Shown here: piece by piece, positions 54,244 through 64,000 of the stretch
How the letters are laid out: each line of letters starts with the position of its first letter
Numbering within the stretch: position 1 is the first letter of the stretch
Assembly (NCBI GenBank): GCA_030770425.1
Contig: JASJFT010000172.1
Span: 1 to 64,000, forward strand
Length of the DNA stretch: 64,000 nucleotides
Direction: 5' to 3'
Source of the DNA: Darksidea phi
Taxonomy: Eukaryota; Ascomycota; Dothideomycetes; Pleosporales; Lentitheciaceae
Translations under genes and position numbers: made by a program
The notes under the pieces: generated by a model
Told to the model about the DNA's origin: nothing
The model's database searches: none
What the model saw: only the letters and a program-made list of their open reading frames with translations

Positions 54244-55212
54244 ATGGCAGTGTCATCTTCTCCTTTCGTACCTTGTTCTTTCACCTCGTCTAACGCGAAA
54301 GCAATCGCCGGTTCCAAGGTAAAACCTTTGTTCTGTATGAAGGAAGTGGCAATGCCTTCTTCCTGCAGCAGTGTTTCTTCAAAGTGTACGGCGGCTTGGG
54401 AGAGCGGTGGTGGGAGTGGTACGTCTACGCTTGTTTCTTCGCCGCTTTTGGTACCTGCTTGTGCTGCTGCTTATGCGTATGGGCATGGGTATGGATATGG
54501 GTATGGAAGTGCACATGGATATGGATGTGCATGTGGATGCGACTACGATGCCAGATATCAGCGGCGGAGCGATCGCCCTCGAACACCACTCTGGTCCCGC
54601 ATTAGCGATATCTGGAGAAGCCGTCGGCCCTCCTTACTACGACGCCATTTAAGACTACGATCCAGCAGCGACAACGACGTCGAGCTCGAAATAGTGGAAA
54701 GCTCCGTGCATCGGCCGACTATTACGTGTACGTTTTGTCTCGATGACGACGACGACGGTGCGATGTATGTGCGTCATATCGAGTACTCGGTTTATCGCAA
54801 GTGGGCGCATTTCGCAGACTTGCTGGGGTTATGGGAAGACGAGCTAGGTGTTGTGTGGCGCTGGCTTTGGGATGAGGGGGAGGACATGGAGGTTCAGGCT
54901 GGGGACTGGGAGGCGAGAGTGCGGCCGGGGTGGCGGATATGCATTGTGTGTGAGGTGCATTGCGGTGATTGGGAGAGTGATAGCGATAGTGGGAGCGATG
55001 GTGGAGATGGAGGTGAGAGCGAGGATGGGGATGGGTGGGAGTTGGAGAAAGGGGGTGGGAAGAGGGAGTGGTGGCTTTTGAGGTGGAGGGAGAGGGTTGA
55101 GAGGAAGAAGGAGGGGGGCGGTAGGGGGAGGGGGTGGGTGGTTGGCGTTGTGGGGTTGTTGGGTGTTGGGGTTGCGTTTTGGGGGGTTGTTTTTTGGGCG
55201 GCGAGGGGGTAG
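54244..55212 (+). CDS. Uncharacterised ORF with Gly-Tyr repeat and C-terminal membrane segment
   Basis: Single-exon ORF of 322 aa from ATG 54244. A run of GGNTATGG units at about 54470-54545 encodes the Gly/Tyr repeat HGYGYGYGSAHGYG. The middle (HIEYSVYRKWAHFADLLGLW) and the Trp-rich acidic region look protein-like. The C-terminus ends in a hydrophobic segment (VVGVVGLLGVGVAFWGVVFW), a possible tail anchor. G-rich sequence over the last 300 bases makes long ORFs likely on both strands, so the call is uncertain. No family recognised. Confidence 0.45.
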   Translation: MAVSSSPFVPCSFTSSNAKAIAGSKVKPLFCMKEVAMPSSCSSVSSKCTAAWESGGGSGTSTLVSSPLLVPACAAAYAYGHGYGYGYGSAHGYGCACGCDYDARYQRRSDRPRTPLWSRISDIWRSRRPSLLRRHLRLRSSSDNDVELEIVESSVHRPTITCTFCLDDDDDGAMYVRHIEYSVYRKWAHFADLLGLWEDELGVVWRWLWDEGEDMEVQAGDWEARVRPGWRICIVCEVHCGDWESDSDSGSDGGDGGESEDGDGWELEKGGGKREWWLLRWRERVERKKEGGGRGRGWVVGVVGLLGVGVAFWGVVFWAARG

Positions 55213-56366
55213 GGGGGATGGGATGTGTGATGGAGGGTTTTTTGGGTGGACTTTTTGCGATACTTTGTTAATGATTGCATCGTTGTATCTCAAGTCTTAG
55301 GAGCACGCTTAGTTTAGTGTTCTCAACGCGCGCAATAAGTAGTTTATGCACGTTTATACACTGTAATTAATCCTACGTAAGTCACGTCGTTAGCCACTAT
55401 ACCTACCGCCGATAGATTGAACCTACTATATACAATCTTTAGCGGATCCTAATAACTCGGTAGCTTGCTCAAGCCGAAGCTGTACCTTATTTTATTTTCC
55501 TTCCATAGGCTGAAGCTTTATCCACGAGCCTCGCTTGATCTGCCTTTCAGTCCTGAGTTCTTTGAAGAGCGCTAGAATAAAATGTCGTCAGGGTTGTATG
55601 TAGCTATAGATCTAGCTATATCGCAATGCTGACCAAAAAATTGCGCCAGGTTAGTGGTCTTATTGATGAATTTTGAACTTAACGCGCTTCCGCGGTCGAT
55701 CAGTACTTCTAAGATACCACCGCTCATCCGTCATATCGCGAGCTTAAGGAAGATTACTCTCTTATGGCACACCATACTCCTCTATTACACTTCCAAGGTA
55801 GTAACTTTTATAGGCATGGCACGAAACGTATATCCGCCAAGGAGGTCAGTGCAGTCATATTTCAGAAGTCTACGTACCCTGCGCTAGCAGAATCTTCACA
55901 GGAATCTATACCTCCAGTAAAATTATCTACTAAATTAAATAAAATTTTGGGTGCCTTAGGTAGTATTTTGTATTAAAGCTATTACGCTACGTAGTATATA
56001 GAGGAGCTATCTAGCTCTTAATATTTTTTCCATACCTTATACGAGACTATATACAGACATATCCTCCGGTACTGTACATGCCACAAACTATAAGATAAAT
56101 AAGGACATGGGAGTACTGTTATGTAATGCTTGAACAAACAGGCTTGTCGACTGTTTGAATATTAACCTAATTCGAGGTAACGAAATTCCTACTTGTGCAG
56201 CTCTAGGCGGCCAACTTGGCATGCGTATACAATCATACGCGAGTCCGAGGTATTTGGTCTAGGTATATACACCGTACTGTATAGAACTAGATCCGTTTGA
56301 TAGAAGTGGGTTTCCCTATTCTGTAGGGTAGGAGCTGCTATGTTTGAAGAATAGGCTAACTATAGT
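55213..56366. other. AT-rich, probably RIP-mutated repeat remnant
   Basis: Rich in TpA, with only short ORFs (for example 55654-55887) and no recognisable domain. Likely decayed transposon sequence; the family cannot be named. Confidence 0.4.
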
Positions 56367-57487
56367 TAGGAGGATGAATTTGATTTGGATTTGCATAGTA
56401 GGAGTCTCTTTAGAAGGTCCGTACGAAATACAGTAGGAGTTTGTATACAGTAGAGGTACTATACCTATACCTTATATACGATAATAGAGCTGTAGAGCTG
56501 TATACAGTACTATCGATCATAAGCGACGAGGTGATGTTTCGAATATTAAGGCGCTAGACGAGAAATAATATATAATGCCGAACCACAGAGCCTGGTTGGG
56601 AGACCAACAGCGGTAGCGAGGAGTTAGCGCACTAATATTACCACCCACAGTATAAAAATTACCCGCGATAATACCAGTATCCCACTTACTACATCCATCT
56701 CTTATCCTTAGCCAGCTTCCTCACATTAACACCCACCAACTATATATCTTCACCAACGATCGTTCGCCTAGTCCTTTAGTAGGACCTTTAGTAGGAGGAA
56801 CTAGAGTATAACAGCCTATTCGAGTACAGCGCTCTAAACCTTTCGAATATCGCGGCGGAGCGTCCCCGGCGCTACAGGCGGGAGGTACTACCGATAGGGC
56901 TCCTTAATTATAATAATTATTAGTATAAACCCAACTATACGTTAGATATATTCGAGGGAACGAGCGGCGATAGGATTCTCGTATAGCTATTAGTAGTTAC
57001 CTATAATATGTTCCTGTCCGAGGCCCTACATAACGAGGATAGGCGTTTTATCGAGAGGTAGCTATACCGTCTACGTAGGCTAGAGGACAAGCTTATACAG
57101 GGAAGACCGTTTAGGAGGGAGGAATCGGCCTTCTTAGTAGACTATTAAAGGAACTAATACCTAACGTGGAAGATGGAGCTGGTGTCCATAGTGGATACGA
57201 TACGAACGATGGCGTAGGGGCGGACGCCGGGGATACCTGGCTAGGGAGGCTTGCTATCGTTGTTAGTAGGGGGTTCGGCGTTGTCGGCGCGTTTAACTGT
57301 CTGTATATATCATTAGTGAATTAGGAGCTGTTATTGTCCTGTAGTTACTACCTATTGCGTGAGATGTCGAAACATTAAAACACAATAAGGTGATTAGAAT
57401 CACGAAAAACACAGCCAGCCCAGGAGCCAACGTGACGTCACGCCGGGTAGTGGCCCAAGCTCCTGGGGGAGGGGTAGGAGGATGAAT
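56367..57487 (+). mobile_element. Family A repeat, near-complete copy A5 with 13-bp target duplications
   Basis: The element spans 56380-57474 (1,095 bp) and is flanked by the exact 13-mer TAGGAGGATGAAT at 56367-56379 and 57475-57487. Its ends match A4 (TTGATTTGG... and ...CTCCTGGGGGAGGGG). There are no terminal inverted repeats. The interior shows a decayed frame shared with A4, with CAG to TAG stops. It is the most complete copy in the window. A LINE- or SINE-type insertion is inferred from TSD length and the truncated copies; the encoded part is not a reverse transcriptase as far as I can read it. Confidence 0.8.
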
Positions 57488-57664
57488 AGCTCTTGAAAGA
57501 GTGGAGGATTCAATACCTTGAACAAGGAAGACTGGTCACAGTCCGATTCGAGTCGATTCGTTGATGAGCGGTGGAGAGAGTCCATGAACTATTCGCACGG
57601 GCAGGCCCATTTTATGGGCAGTACTCAGATAAAACTTAGTCCTATTATAACCCATACCTGAAGT

Positions 57665-57790
57665 ATGGTTGTTGAGAAAGCCTTGTTGCTAAGTTTGGTG
57701 GTGAGCCAAACTCATCTACGGATTAAAACGCTCTTGAGTCTTATATACACATTTAGAAAAAAGAACCCCTCTCTGCAGGAGCAGTTCATG
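57665..57790 (-). repeat. Family C repeat, diverged copy C5 (inverted)
   Basis: The reverse complement follows the C2 block order: GAACTGCTCCTGCAGAGAGG, a T-rich tract, ACTCAAGAGCG, AATCCGTAGATGAGTTTGGC and AAGGCTTTCTCAACAAC. Clearly related but diverged. Confidence 0.5.
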
Positions 57791-57865
57791 GGTTATCTAT
57801 GTTAAGACGAAGGAAAGAAGAGTATCACAATCTCTAATAATTTAGCACTCGATGGACTCGAACCT

Positions 57866-58093
57866 CTAATCGAACGTTGGCGACTCCATATTGACCTCAA
57901 TAGTGATGCCTTCCGTATCTTCCAATTTCGCTTCTTGACAAAGACGTTCAATAGATCTTTTCAACCAAGGAATTAGTAACCTTGTTCCCACAATTATACC
58001 AGCCCCAACAAGTTGTCGCAGATCATGCGTATCTGCGTCCGTAATTTCACATTCATCAGGTAAAGTAGAGTTGCGAGAATTTGCCGCTACGGC
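57866..58093 (-). other. Open extension behind an in-frame TGA
   Basis: Directly after the TGA at 58094-58096 the same frame continues for 75 codons with protein-like content (DECEITDADTHDLRQL, AGIIVGTRLLIPWLKR) to a stop at 57866-57868. A CGA to TGA change would create exactly this arrangement. The stop is followed by GCC, not the CTA context associated with read-through. Confidence 0.5.
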
Positions 58094-60006
58094 TCAGATT
58101 CTTTCGGAAAGTATCCCAAAGGCCAACTTCTCAGAACCGGTTGGCCCGTATCCACGAACCCGACGCATTCTCCCAAATTTGACCTTCGTCTCCTTCAACC
58201 CATCCGTAAATCCTTCAGCACCTATACAGGCATTACCTACAAGTGCATCAAGCTCCGGGTTGCGGGTTGTGCACATAAATGGTAGGAAGCCTATATTCAT
58301 ACTAACGCCATTCTGTAGGAAAGATACCAAACCTACAACGACAGCTAAGAGTGCTAATGCGAATGCTATTCCGTACGTAAGAAGGAGGGCGCGCTCATCG
58401 TATGCATATGCGCTTTGTGACGTGGCGGTGAAGACCGCCGTGTTGTTCATGCGGAGGAAGCTGAGGTTGGACAGGGAGAAGAGGCTGAGGGTGATATTTT
58501 TTGAAAGTTCTTCGAATCGATCTTGGAAATTTGATACGGGGAGCCAGTCGATGGGGCTATCCCAGGGCGTTTTGCGTACAAGATCCGTGCCGGCAAGGTT
58601 AAGCCCGTCATGCGGTTCCCAGACGGCGGGAAACCCCTGAGGCAGGAACAGCCTCAAGTTCTTCGCGAAGATATTCATGAGGGATTGTTGAAGGGCGAAG
58701 GTGGCGTATTGGTAAGACAATGATATGTTGGCACCTTCGGTTGGACTGCTAGGGAGGAGAGTGAGCTTCCTATAAGCCTCGTATTAGTAGGAATACTAGA
58801 CGCGAATGGTATGGAGAGTATACTGTAAGTCGGCTTCAATAACCTTCTGCGTCCCGCCGCTAAAAGACTTCCGCACACGATACTCCGTGTCCCACCATTG
58901 GCACTGAAAGGATACGTTGCGGTACGGACTGGTCAGATACCCTTGAGCTGCATCCGTCGAATTCATCTTGGTTGCATCGTAGTCGCGGAACATGACCCAG
59001 AACTTGCCATCACTACTCATCGCATGAGGTCTGTCTTTGTCGAATTCAGTTCCGTTGCTGGCGGAATACATCACATCCCTAAATGAACTTGCCTCCTCCA
59101 TTACGCACGTCCTATTTTCCCGGCTAGCTTCTGAAATCTGACACCAAGGTGATCCTGCGGCCTGCATATCTACCTCTTCACAGTAATATGCGGGGGCTCG
59201 GAAGGTCTGGTTAAAGGAGCAGTCTTCAGCGCCGCAGGGAGACTCAGCGTTCATGATTCGGCCTTGGTACACGGTTTGGTACACGACGGCGAGAGCAGCG
59301 TTCGAGGGACCGTCGTAGTAGCTAGTGGTCCGCTTTCCGACAATCAATCCGAGTCGGTAGAGGGCCAAGGTGCCGGTGCTACTGTTCCCGCTCTCAGCGT
59401 CGCTGTCCAGTGTCATGTTGAGATTGGGAATTGGGAGGAATTGTCGAGATGACATTTCTTGTTGAACTGTGGTCAGTGAACCCGGTGTGAAGATTGTTAT
59501 TAAAGGCGATAGCCTGTTCGCCGCATTAGCTCATTCGTGCAGAATCAGTGCTCCGCAACATGAACTTACCATACGAGCACAGTCAGCGACAAGGCTAGCT
59601 TCGCCCGCGCAATCAGTTCCATGTTTGTCAAAGCAAGCGGGTTCATTATAGCGCCGAACAGTAAATCCAATGCTCCAAGGGAAAGGTATTGGGTGCGTGC
59701 AGTATTCCATGACCGTTGGGTGAAAGATATTGTTACAGAAGCGCTGAGCAGGATCTTGCTGATGACGGCGAATGCTGTTCCAGCACGAAGATACCACTGT
59801 AGGTATGTTAGTCGCAGCGATAGTGCTGGAAGACGAGGAATACTTACGTCTTGGTGAACAGGCTCCCGACCATCGAGATATTGGTATAATAAGTGATGTC
59901 CAAGCGCGCACAGGAGCGCAAGCGCGAAAAAGACGAACATGAGCAGAGGATTTTTCCAGTGAATTCCACTTTCCATTTCCTCATTGTAACGCGGATCAGT
60001 ACGCAT
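58094..60006 (-). CDS. Polytopic fungal membrane protein of unknown function
   Basis: Four exons: 60006-59848, 59796-59570, 59513-58824 and 58769-58094, with introns of 51, 56 and 54 nt; all joins are in frame and give 583 aa. It follows a conserved fungal family: WKNPLLMFVFFALALLCALGHH, YLRAGTAFAVISKILL, LSPLITIFTPGSLT after the second splice, a large glycosylated Cys-containing extracellular domain (several NxS/T sites), and a last membrane helix LLLTYGIAFALALLAVVVGL before TTRNPELDALV. Homologues are sometimes annotated as formylmethionine-deformylase-like, without evidence. ATG 60006 is the first real start; ATG at 59976 (MESGIHW) is an alternative. An in-frame TGA ends the frame, yet 75 further open codons follow (to 57866). 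Confidence 0.75.
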
Positions 60007-60387
60007 CCCGACGGCTTCCAAACTGTGCAGTTTACGCAAAGACGTTAAGAGGTCGCTTGGAGGAAGAGACTATCAACAGCGAAACTTGTAGCTAGCTACA
60101 TAAGCAGTAATAGGTAAGTAGGAAGGCTAGTACCAAAACTCGGCTATCGAAGCCACCCAATATTGAAGCGGCGCCACAGAGCAAAGGAAAAGGAAGTCCT
60201 TCGCAATTAGCGGCGAATTTGTTTTTAGCTCAGACGCCACCAATAACGCCTCACCACAGAGTGCAAGATAGCTCACAGAGCACTTGAAAACTTTGAGGTA
60301 CACTATTAGCCTAACTAGCACTTCTACATTCTACAATCACAGATACTGCCTACGTTTTACTTCTAACTGTACATCATATCAAACACC
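60007..60387. other. Intergenic between two divergent membrane-protein genes
   Basis: About 0.4 kb; no further gene seen. Confidence 0.5.
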
Positions 60388-61499
60388 ATGACTGAAACAC
60401 TTGACCTCATTGACTATGACACCACCATTGCGCACACGGCACTAACCTCAATCTTCACCGCTCCACCGGACTGCTTCGATCGTCCTCTCACTCTGGCCAC
60501 GACCGGGACGAGAAGTGCAACGTCCACGGACGACATGACAGACGTACTCGAATGGGACGCCTTCTACGATAAGTCCACGGTGCTCTCATGCTACCCTCCC
60601 ATACCTGCACCTCTCTCGATCACGTCCAAGGGTGCAACCGTTACGAACTGGCTCACCGACTCTTTCAGCCCAGGGGCATGCCCACATGACTACTTCATGG
60701 CCAACTGGACTGAAAGCACGACGAGTACAGATGGTGCAGTGCGGACGTTTACGGAGGCTGTTTGTTGTCCCGCGTGAGTAAGCCTTCACACAACTTGCAT
60801 TACCCCCATGTATCGCACAGAAGTAGCTGGCTGCCGCTAATCGCTCATAGAGGGTTCACAGTAGATGATTATCACATTCGGTGCTATTCGTACTTCTCCA
60901 GCGCAACACCGGCCCTTCTTACCAGTACCTTCTCAAACGAGTACGACGGCTATACATACTCAATCACAGAAACCTCCAATCTCGCTACTGATATTCCGCA
61001 TACACTAGAGCGCTCAGTACGTTGCCCCTAGTTACGCGGTTGAAGAGCTCCTACGCTGACGTGAATGTGCGCATAAAAGCTCTATGCCGTGACGTGGGAA
61101 TCCAACGATCTAGCCTTGTTTGAACCCGTTTCGGCCCCTGTCCTCCAATTATCTAGCGCGCTTTCAATTTCTTCCTCCGCTTCTGCTTCATCCGCAGCCT
61201 CAGCGTCCTCGGTGTCTGCCAGTCTCGCAGGCGTAACATCCTCCTTTCTCTCGCCGTCGACCGAAAGCCGCCAAAAACTGAGCCCAGGTGCAAAGATAGG
61301 GATCGAAGTTGGTTCAATAGCAGGCTTTCTTTGCCTCCTCTTCCTCGTTGGTTTCCTGATCTTGCGCCGCAGATTGCTAATCAAGAAGGCACCCGCTTCC
61401 CACAGTGAACCGATTGGTCAAGCCGCGATGGTACCACAACTTATACAGCCTACCACGTATCTATCCAAAAGTCCACCAACAACTACATTCCCAAGGTAG
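60388..61499 (+). CDS. Single-pass surface protein, uncharacterised
   Basis: Three exons: 60388-60773, 60851-61016 and 61080-61499 (introns 77 and 63 nt), 323 aa. The first 184 residues are Thr/Ser-rich with paired cysteines (PDCFDRP, VLSCYPP, EAVCCPA) and an NWT sequon, as expected of an extracellular domain, though no clear signal peptide is seen. A Ser/Ala-rich stalk (LSSALSISSSASASSAASASS) leads to a transmembrane helix at about 258-280 (GIEVGSIAGFLCLLFLVGFLIL), a basic stop-transfer RRRLLIKK and a short tail. This is the layout of fungal wall-sensor-like proteins. The C-terminus is uncertain: another splice could add an end reading GSYDPMGSSMRYPLPKPEK, stopping at 61610. Confidence 0.6.
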
Positions 61500-61610
61500 A
61501 CCTAACTTACACCGCTTCGCTCGGGATCAGACCAATTCACCACCAATCTCGGTTCCTATGATCCTATGGGGAGCAGCATGCGCTATCCATTACCCAAACC
61601 GGAGAAATGA

Positions 61611-62469
61611 CGAAACTATCAAGAAAATCATGCGAATAACTATAAGGGAAGAAGGAGAGCAGAAAAGGTTACGACAACTCGGTATGACAGACCAGATTAA
61701 GTGAAGGCAGACCGAGAAAATGTTGATTGCTCGCCCTAGTTAGAGGTATGTAGGGAATAGTACATTATTTAAAAGGGTATTGATGGCAAATGCCTTGCAT
61801 AATGATCGTGACCACGCCAGGGGAAACACCCGCCTCAGTATGCGCTATCTCATCTTTATCTCTATCCGCGTGCAACGCAGATGCTTGACCTTTGACGTAT
61901 TTCGAGGAGTACAGCAAGGCTTCCCAGTTTGGCGGCTTGGGTAGTTCAAGTAACAACCGGTCAAAGGCACACGAAATAATCTCTATGGCATATTGCACAA
62001 TCAGCTCCAGGATGAACCACTTATTCCTCCACCTGCTATTATTACGGATACCCATTCAGGCCTCAGCTCAAGCACTTTCCAATTACGTGAATGCATTAAT
62101 ACTATTCCAATATCGCCGATCATGCGCATCATCATACCCGAATTTTGAGAGGGATAGGTTCAGCACAGGACTTTAATCCACAGTCATGTGTCCCGATTTG
62201 AGACGACTTGAGAGTACTGTAGTTGCCTGGATACAGGTCATATGTAGCGTTGAGCGTATTATCACATCCAAATCCTATCGTCACTCGGCTGTTCCTATCA
62301 TTATCGAAACCGGAAACTCTGCTAATTAGCGTAAGCGACTCTTCTGACGCACCAGCGACCGAATATATAGCTTAATCCACTAGCGTCATCAATGCCTCAC
62401 TCGAGCATCCACTCAACATCACTACGACCGGTCACCTCTACCACCAGCGCTCATTCCGTGTAGTAAATC
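61611..62469. other. Intergenic
   Basis: About 0.86 kb; short ORFs only, nothing recognised. Confidence 0.4.
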
Positions 62470-63847
62470 ATGGGCGAGTCCTACAAAGAAATTTCCAGCC
62501 TACAGCCTGCCGACACTGCAGCGCACGAATTTGTCGCCTGCCTCAAATTGGAACAGTTCTGTGAAATCGCTAGTGCATGTAGAAGCGGATTGCCATGCCA
62601 TCCTGGAAAGCACACTATCGGAGATAAGTACGTCTCAGCTCTTGTTATATGCATTAACGGCTTCTATAGAGCTCGCTAATTTTTAAACGCAGGATTCAAC
62701 GTTTTACAAAAACTAGTATTCTCCGATAGTGTCACTTGGCTCGCCCGAATACCACTTCCGAACCAATGTTTTCAGCCCGATGAATGCGCCCTATCCTACG
62801 CTGCCGTTCTTAAATCCATCAAGAAGCGGTCCAAAATTCCTGTTCCTGAAGTTTACCACCACGCCTCCAAATCGGACCCCAAGAATACAACCGGTATGAC
62901 GTATCTACTAATGGAACGGCTCCGAGGACATGAGCTGCAAACTCTAGAACCAGACAGTGATAGAGACGATAACAGTTGGAGCCCGGAGAGCCTTCTCTCA
63001 GCCAAGAAAGTGCATGAACAACTTACGGATTTGATTATCGAGCTAGGTGAGCACTTACGTCTTATGTATCATGCTACCAGCTGATGCACTGTGATCGTTA
63101 GCATCGTTGGCATTCGACAAGATCGGATCGTTACGAGAGGACTCCGAGGGCAACTTCTTTGTGAGTGAATATATCGCACCTAACAATACCGCTTTCCCGG
63201 AGGAACGGGCAATAGCGTTCAAGAGCTTGGAATCAAAGTATCGCGGGCCATACTCGACTGTTTCCGAATTCTACCATGCAAGCTGTCTACTTGGGAAAGC
63301 ACACGCTCAGATCGATCCGGACGAGGAGTCTCCGGAGGAAGCGATCGAAGATTTCGAAACGCTTGATCAGATGATACCAAAAGTCCGACTCAACGAATAC
63401 GAAAACGGACCCTTTGTGTTATTCCATGATGAATTGACAGTCCAAAACATCCTTGTAAGTTATTCTTTGATATCTTGACCAAGTGAGCTAGTAGCCCAGG
63501 CCGAGTCTGAGCTTCCATTGAACTACTGTGCTAGTTTTGTCCTAACATCTGCATGATAGGTTGATCATGATTTCAATATTACCGGAATCATTGATTTCCC
63601 CGGCACGATCGCTCCGGTACAATCTTTGTGCACCTACCCTTGGCTATTTCATGAAAACTACGCAGGTCCTGTCGCGGACAGAGGTCTCTACTACGGAGTG
63701 TTCACTACCCGGGAAGCCTCAAATCAATCTTCCATTCTCGCTTCGAAAGAGGTCCGGAAGAAACTACTTGACTCGGCAATCCATAGGCACACGTTTGAGC
63801 GTTCCCTCCAAGGCGTTTATACTGCCGTGACGCTTCCAGCCGTATAG
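62470..63847 (+). CDS. Aminoglycoside-phosphotransferase-like kinase, possibly broken
   Basis: Four exons: 62470-62627, 62693-63046, 63102-63454 and 63560-63847. The last three join in frame (introns 55 and 105 nt) and follow the APH/choline-kinase fold of fungi: GFNVLQKLVFSDSVTWLARIP (N-lobe), MTYLLMERLRGHEL (hinge), FVLFHDELTVQNIL (catalytic loop) and VDHDFNITGIIDFPG (metal loop). The usual catalytic loop is HxDL; here the Asp position holds Glu (H-D-E-L). The first exon ends at a good donor (GTACGT), but its join to exon 2 is off by one base, so either an unusual splice or a frameshift is present. The substrate is unknown; fungal members are many and mostly uncharacterised. Confidence 0.55.
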
Positions 63848-64000
63848 GAAGCCATCTATAAGAAGCCATACGTAGGAAGATCCAGCAGGAAAAGAGTCTT
63901 TAGAAGTAGCCGACGGATGCCAGCTACCTGATCGCATTAGCTAGAGGGGTCACCAACCATTATGACGACGCTGTCCTGAATCTCTATCAGCATTCAGTTA

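Noticed and set aside
53810..54256. 148-codon minus ORF
   Set aside because: Low-complexity Thr/Pro/Arg content, no motif, overlaps the start region of the next ORF.
54844..55293. 149-codon minus ORF rich in Pro
   Set aside because: Complement of a G-rich tract; low complexity.
57850..57890. Minus-strand GAGGTTCGAGTCC resembling a tRNA B box
   Set aside because: The bases around it do not form a T stem, and the word overlaps the end of a coding-like extension.

Overview
The window reads as nuclear DNA of a filamentous ascomycete (Pezizomycotina, probably a Dothideomycete-like genome). The evidence is many short GT-AG introns (mostly 46-85 nt) with CTAAC/CTAAT-like branch sites, typical fungal families (RTT106, CAP10/GT90, MET6, ankyrin-CorA-like, SesA-like, fungal kinase), and AT-rich repeats in which CAG codons have become TAG, the signature of repeat-induced point mutation (RIP). 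I found no convincing tRNA, rRNA, CRISPR array or operon.

Layout. 1-0.8 kb: the end of a repeat (family A) and a broken kinase gene carrying a 105-bp family-A insertion. 1.5-11.5 kb: a gene-rich block with a four-helix membrane protein, RTT106, a CAP10-type glycosyltransferase, a two-helix membrane protein and an aquaporin. 12.9-13.8 kb: a short-chain dehydrogenase. 14.7-27 kb: a repeat island holding an 823-bp Fot1/pogo-like DNA element, a decayed G-domain gene, an intact ten-exon gene joining a P-loop GTPase, a coiled coil, ankyrin repeats and a CorA-like membrane domain, a third deleted fragment of that family, families A, B and C, and a small secreted SH3-like protein. 27.7-32.8 kb: a long disordered protein and a POF1-like nucleotidyltransferase. 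33.7-36.1 kb: a SesA-like protein with two C-terminal pseudo-repeats, and a divergent small gene. 36-40.5 kb: mostly empty. 40.6-55.2 kb: a second gene-rich block with a CYTH protein, a protealysin-like M4 metalloprotease, a large kelch membrane protein, an SDR, methionine synthase and a Gly/Tyr-repeat ORF. 55.2-57.5 kb: a second repeat island with a near-complete family-A copy. 57.9-63.8 kb: a polytopic membrane protein, a single-pass surface protein and an aminoglycoside-phosphotransferase-like gene.

The conserved genes are independent housekeeping functions rather than one pathway: histone deposition, methionine synthesis, water transport, glycan synthesis and NAD-type nucleotide chemistry. 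The interesting material is in the accessory islands. These hold the GTPase-ankyrin-CorA-like fusion with its dead relatives, the SesA-like protein whose C-terminal repeats resemble an amyloid signalling motif, and a short-TSD retroposon-like family with an apparent target preference. Most multi-exon models were built by hand from splice consensus, reading frame and family similarity recalled from memory; no database search was run.
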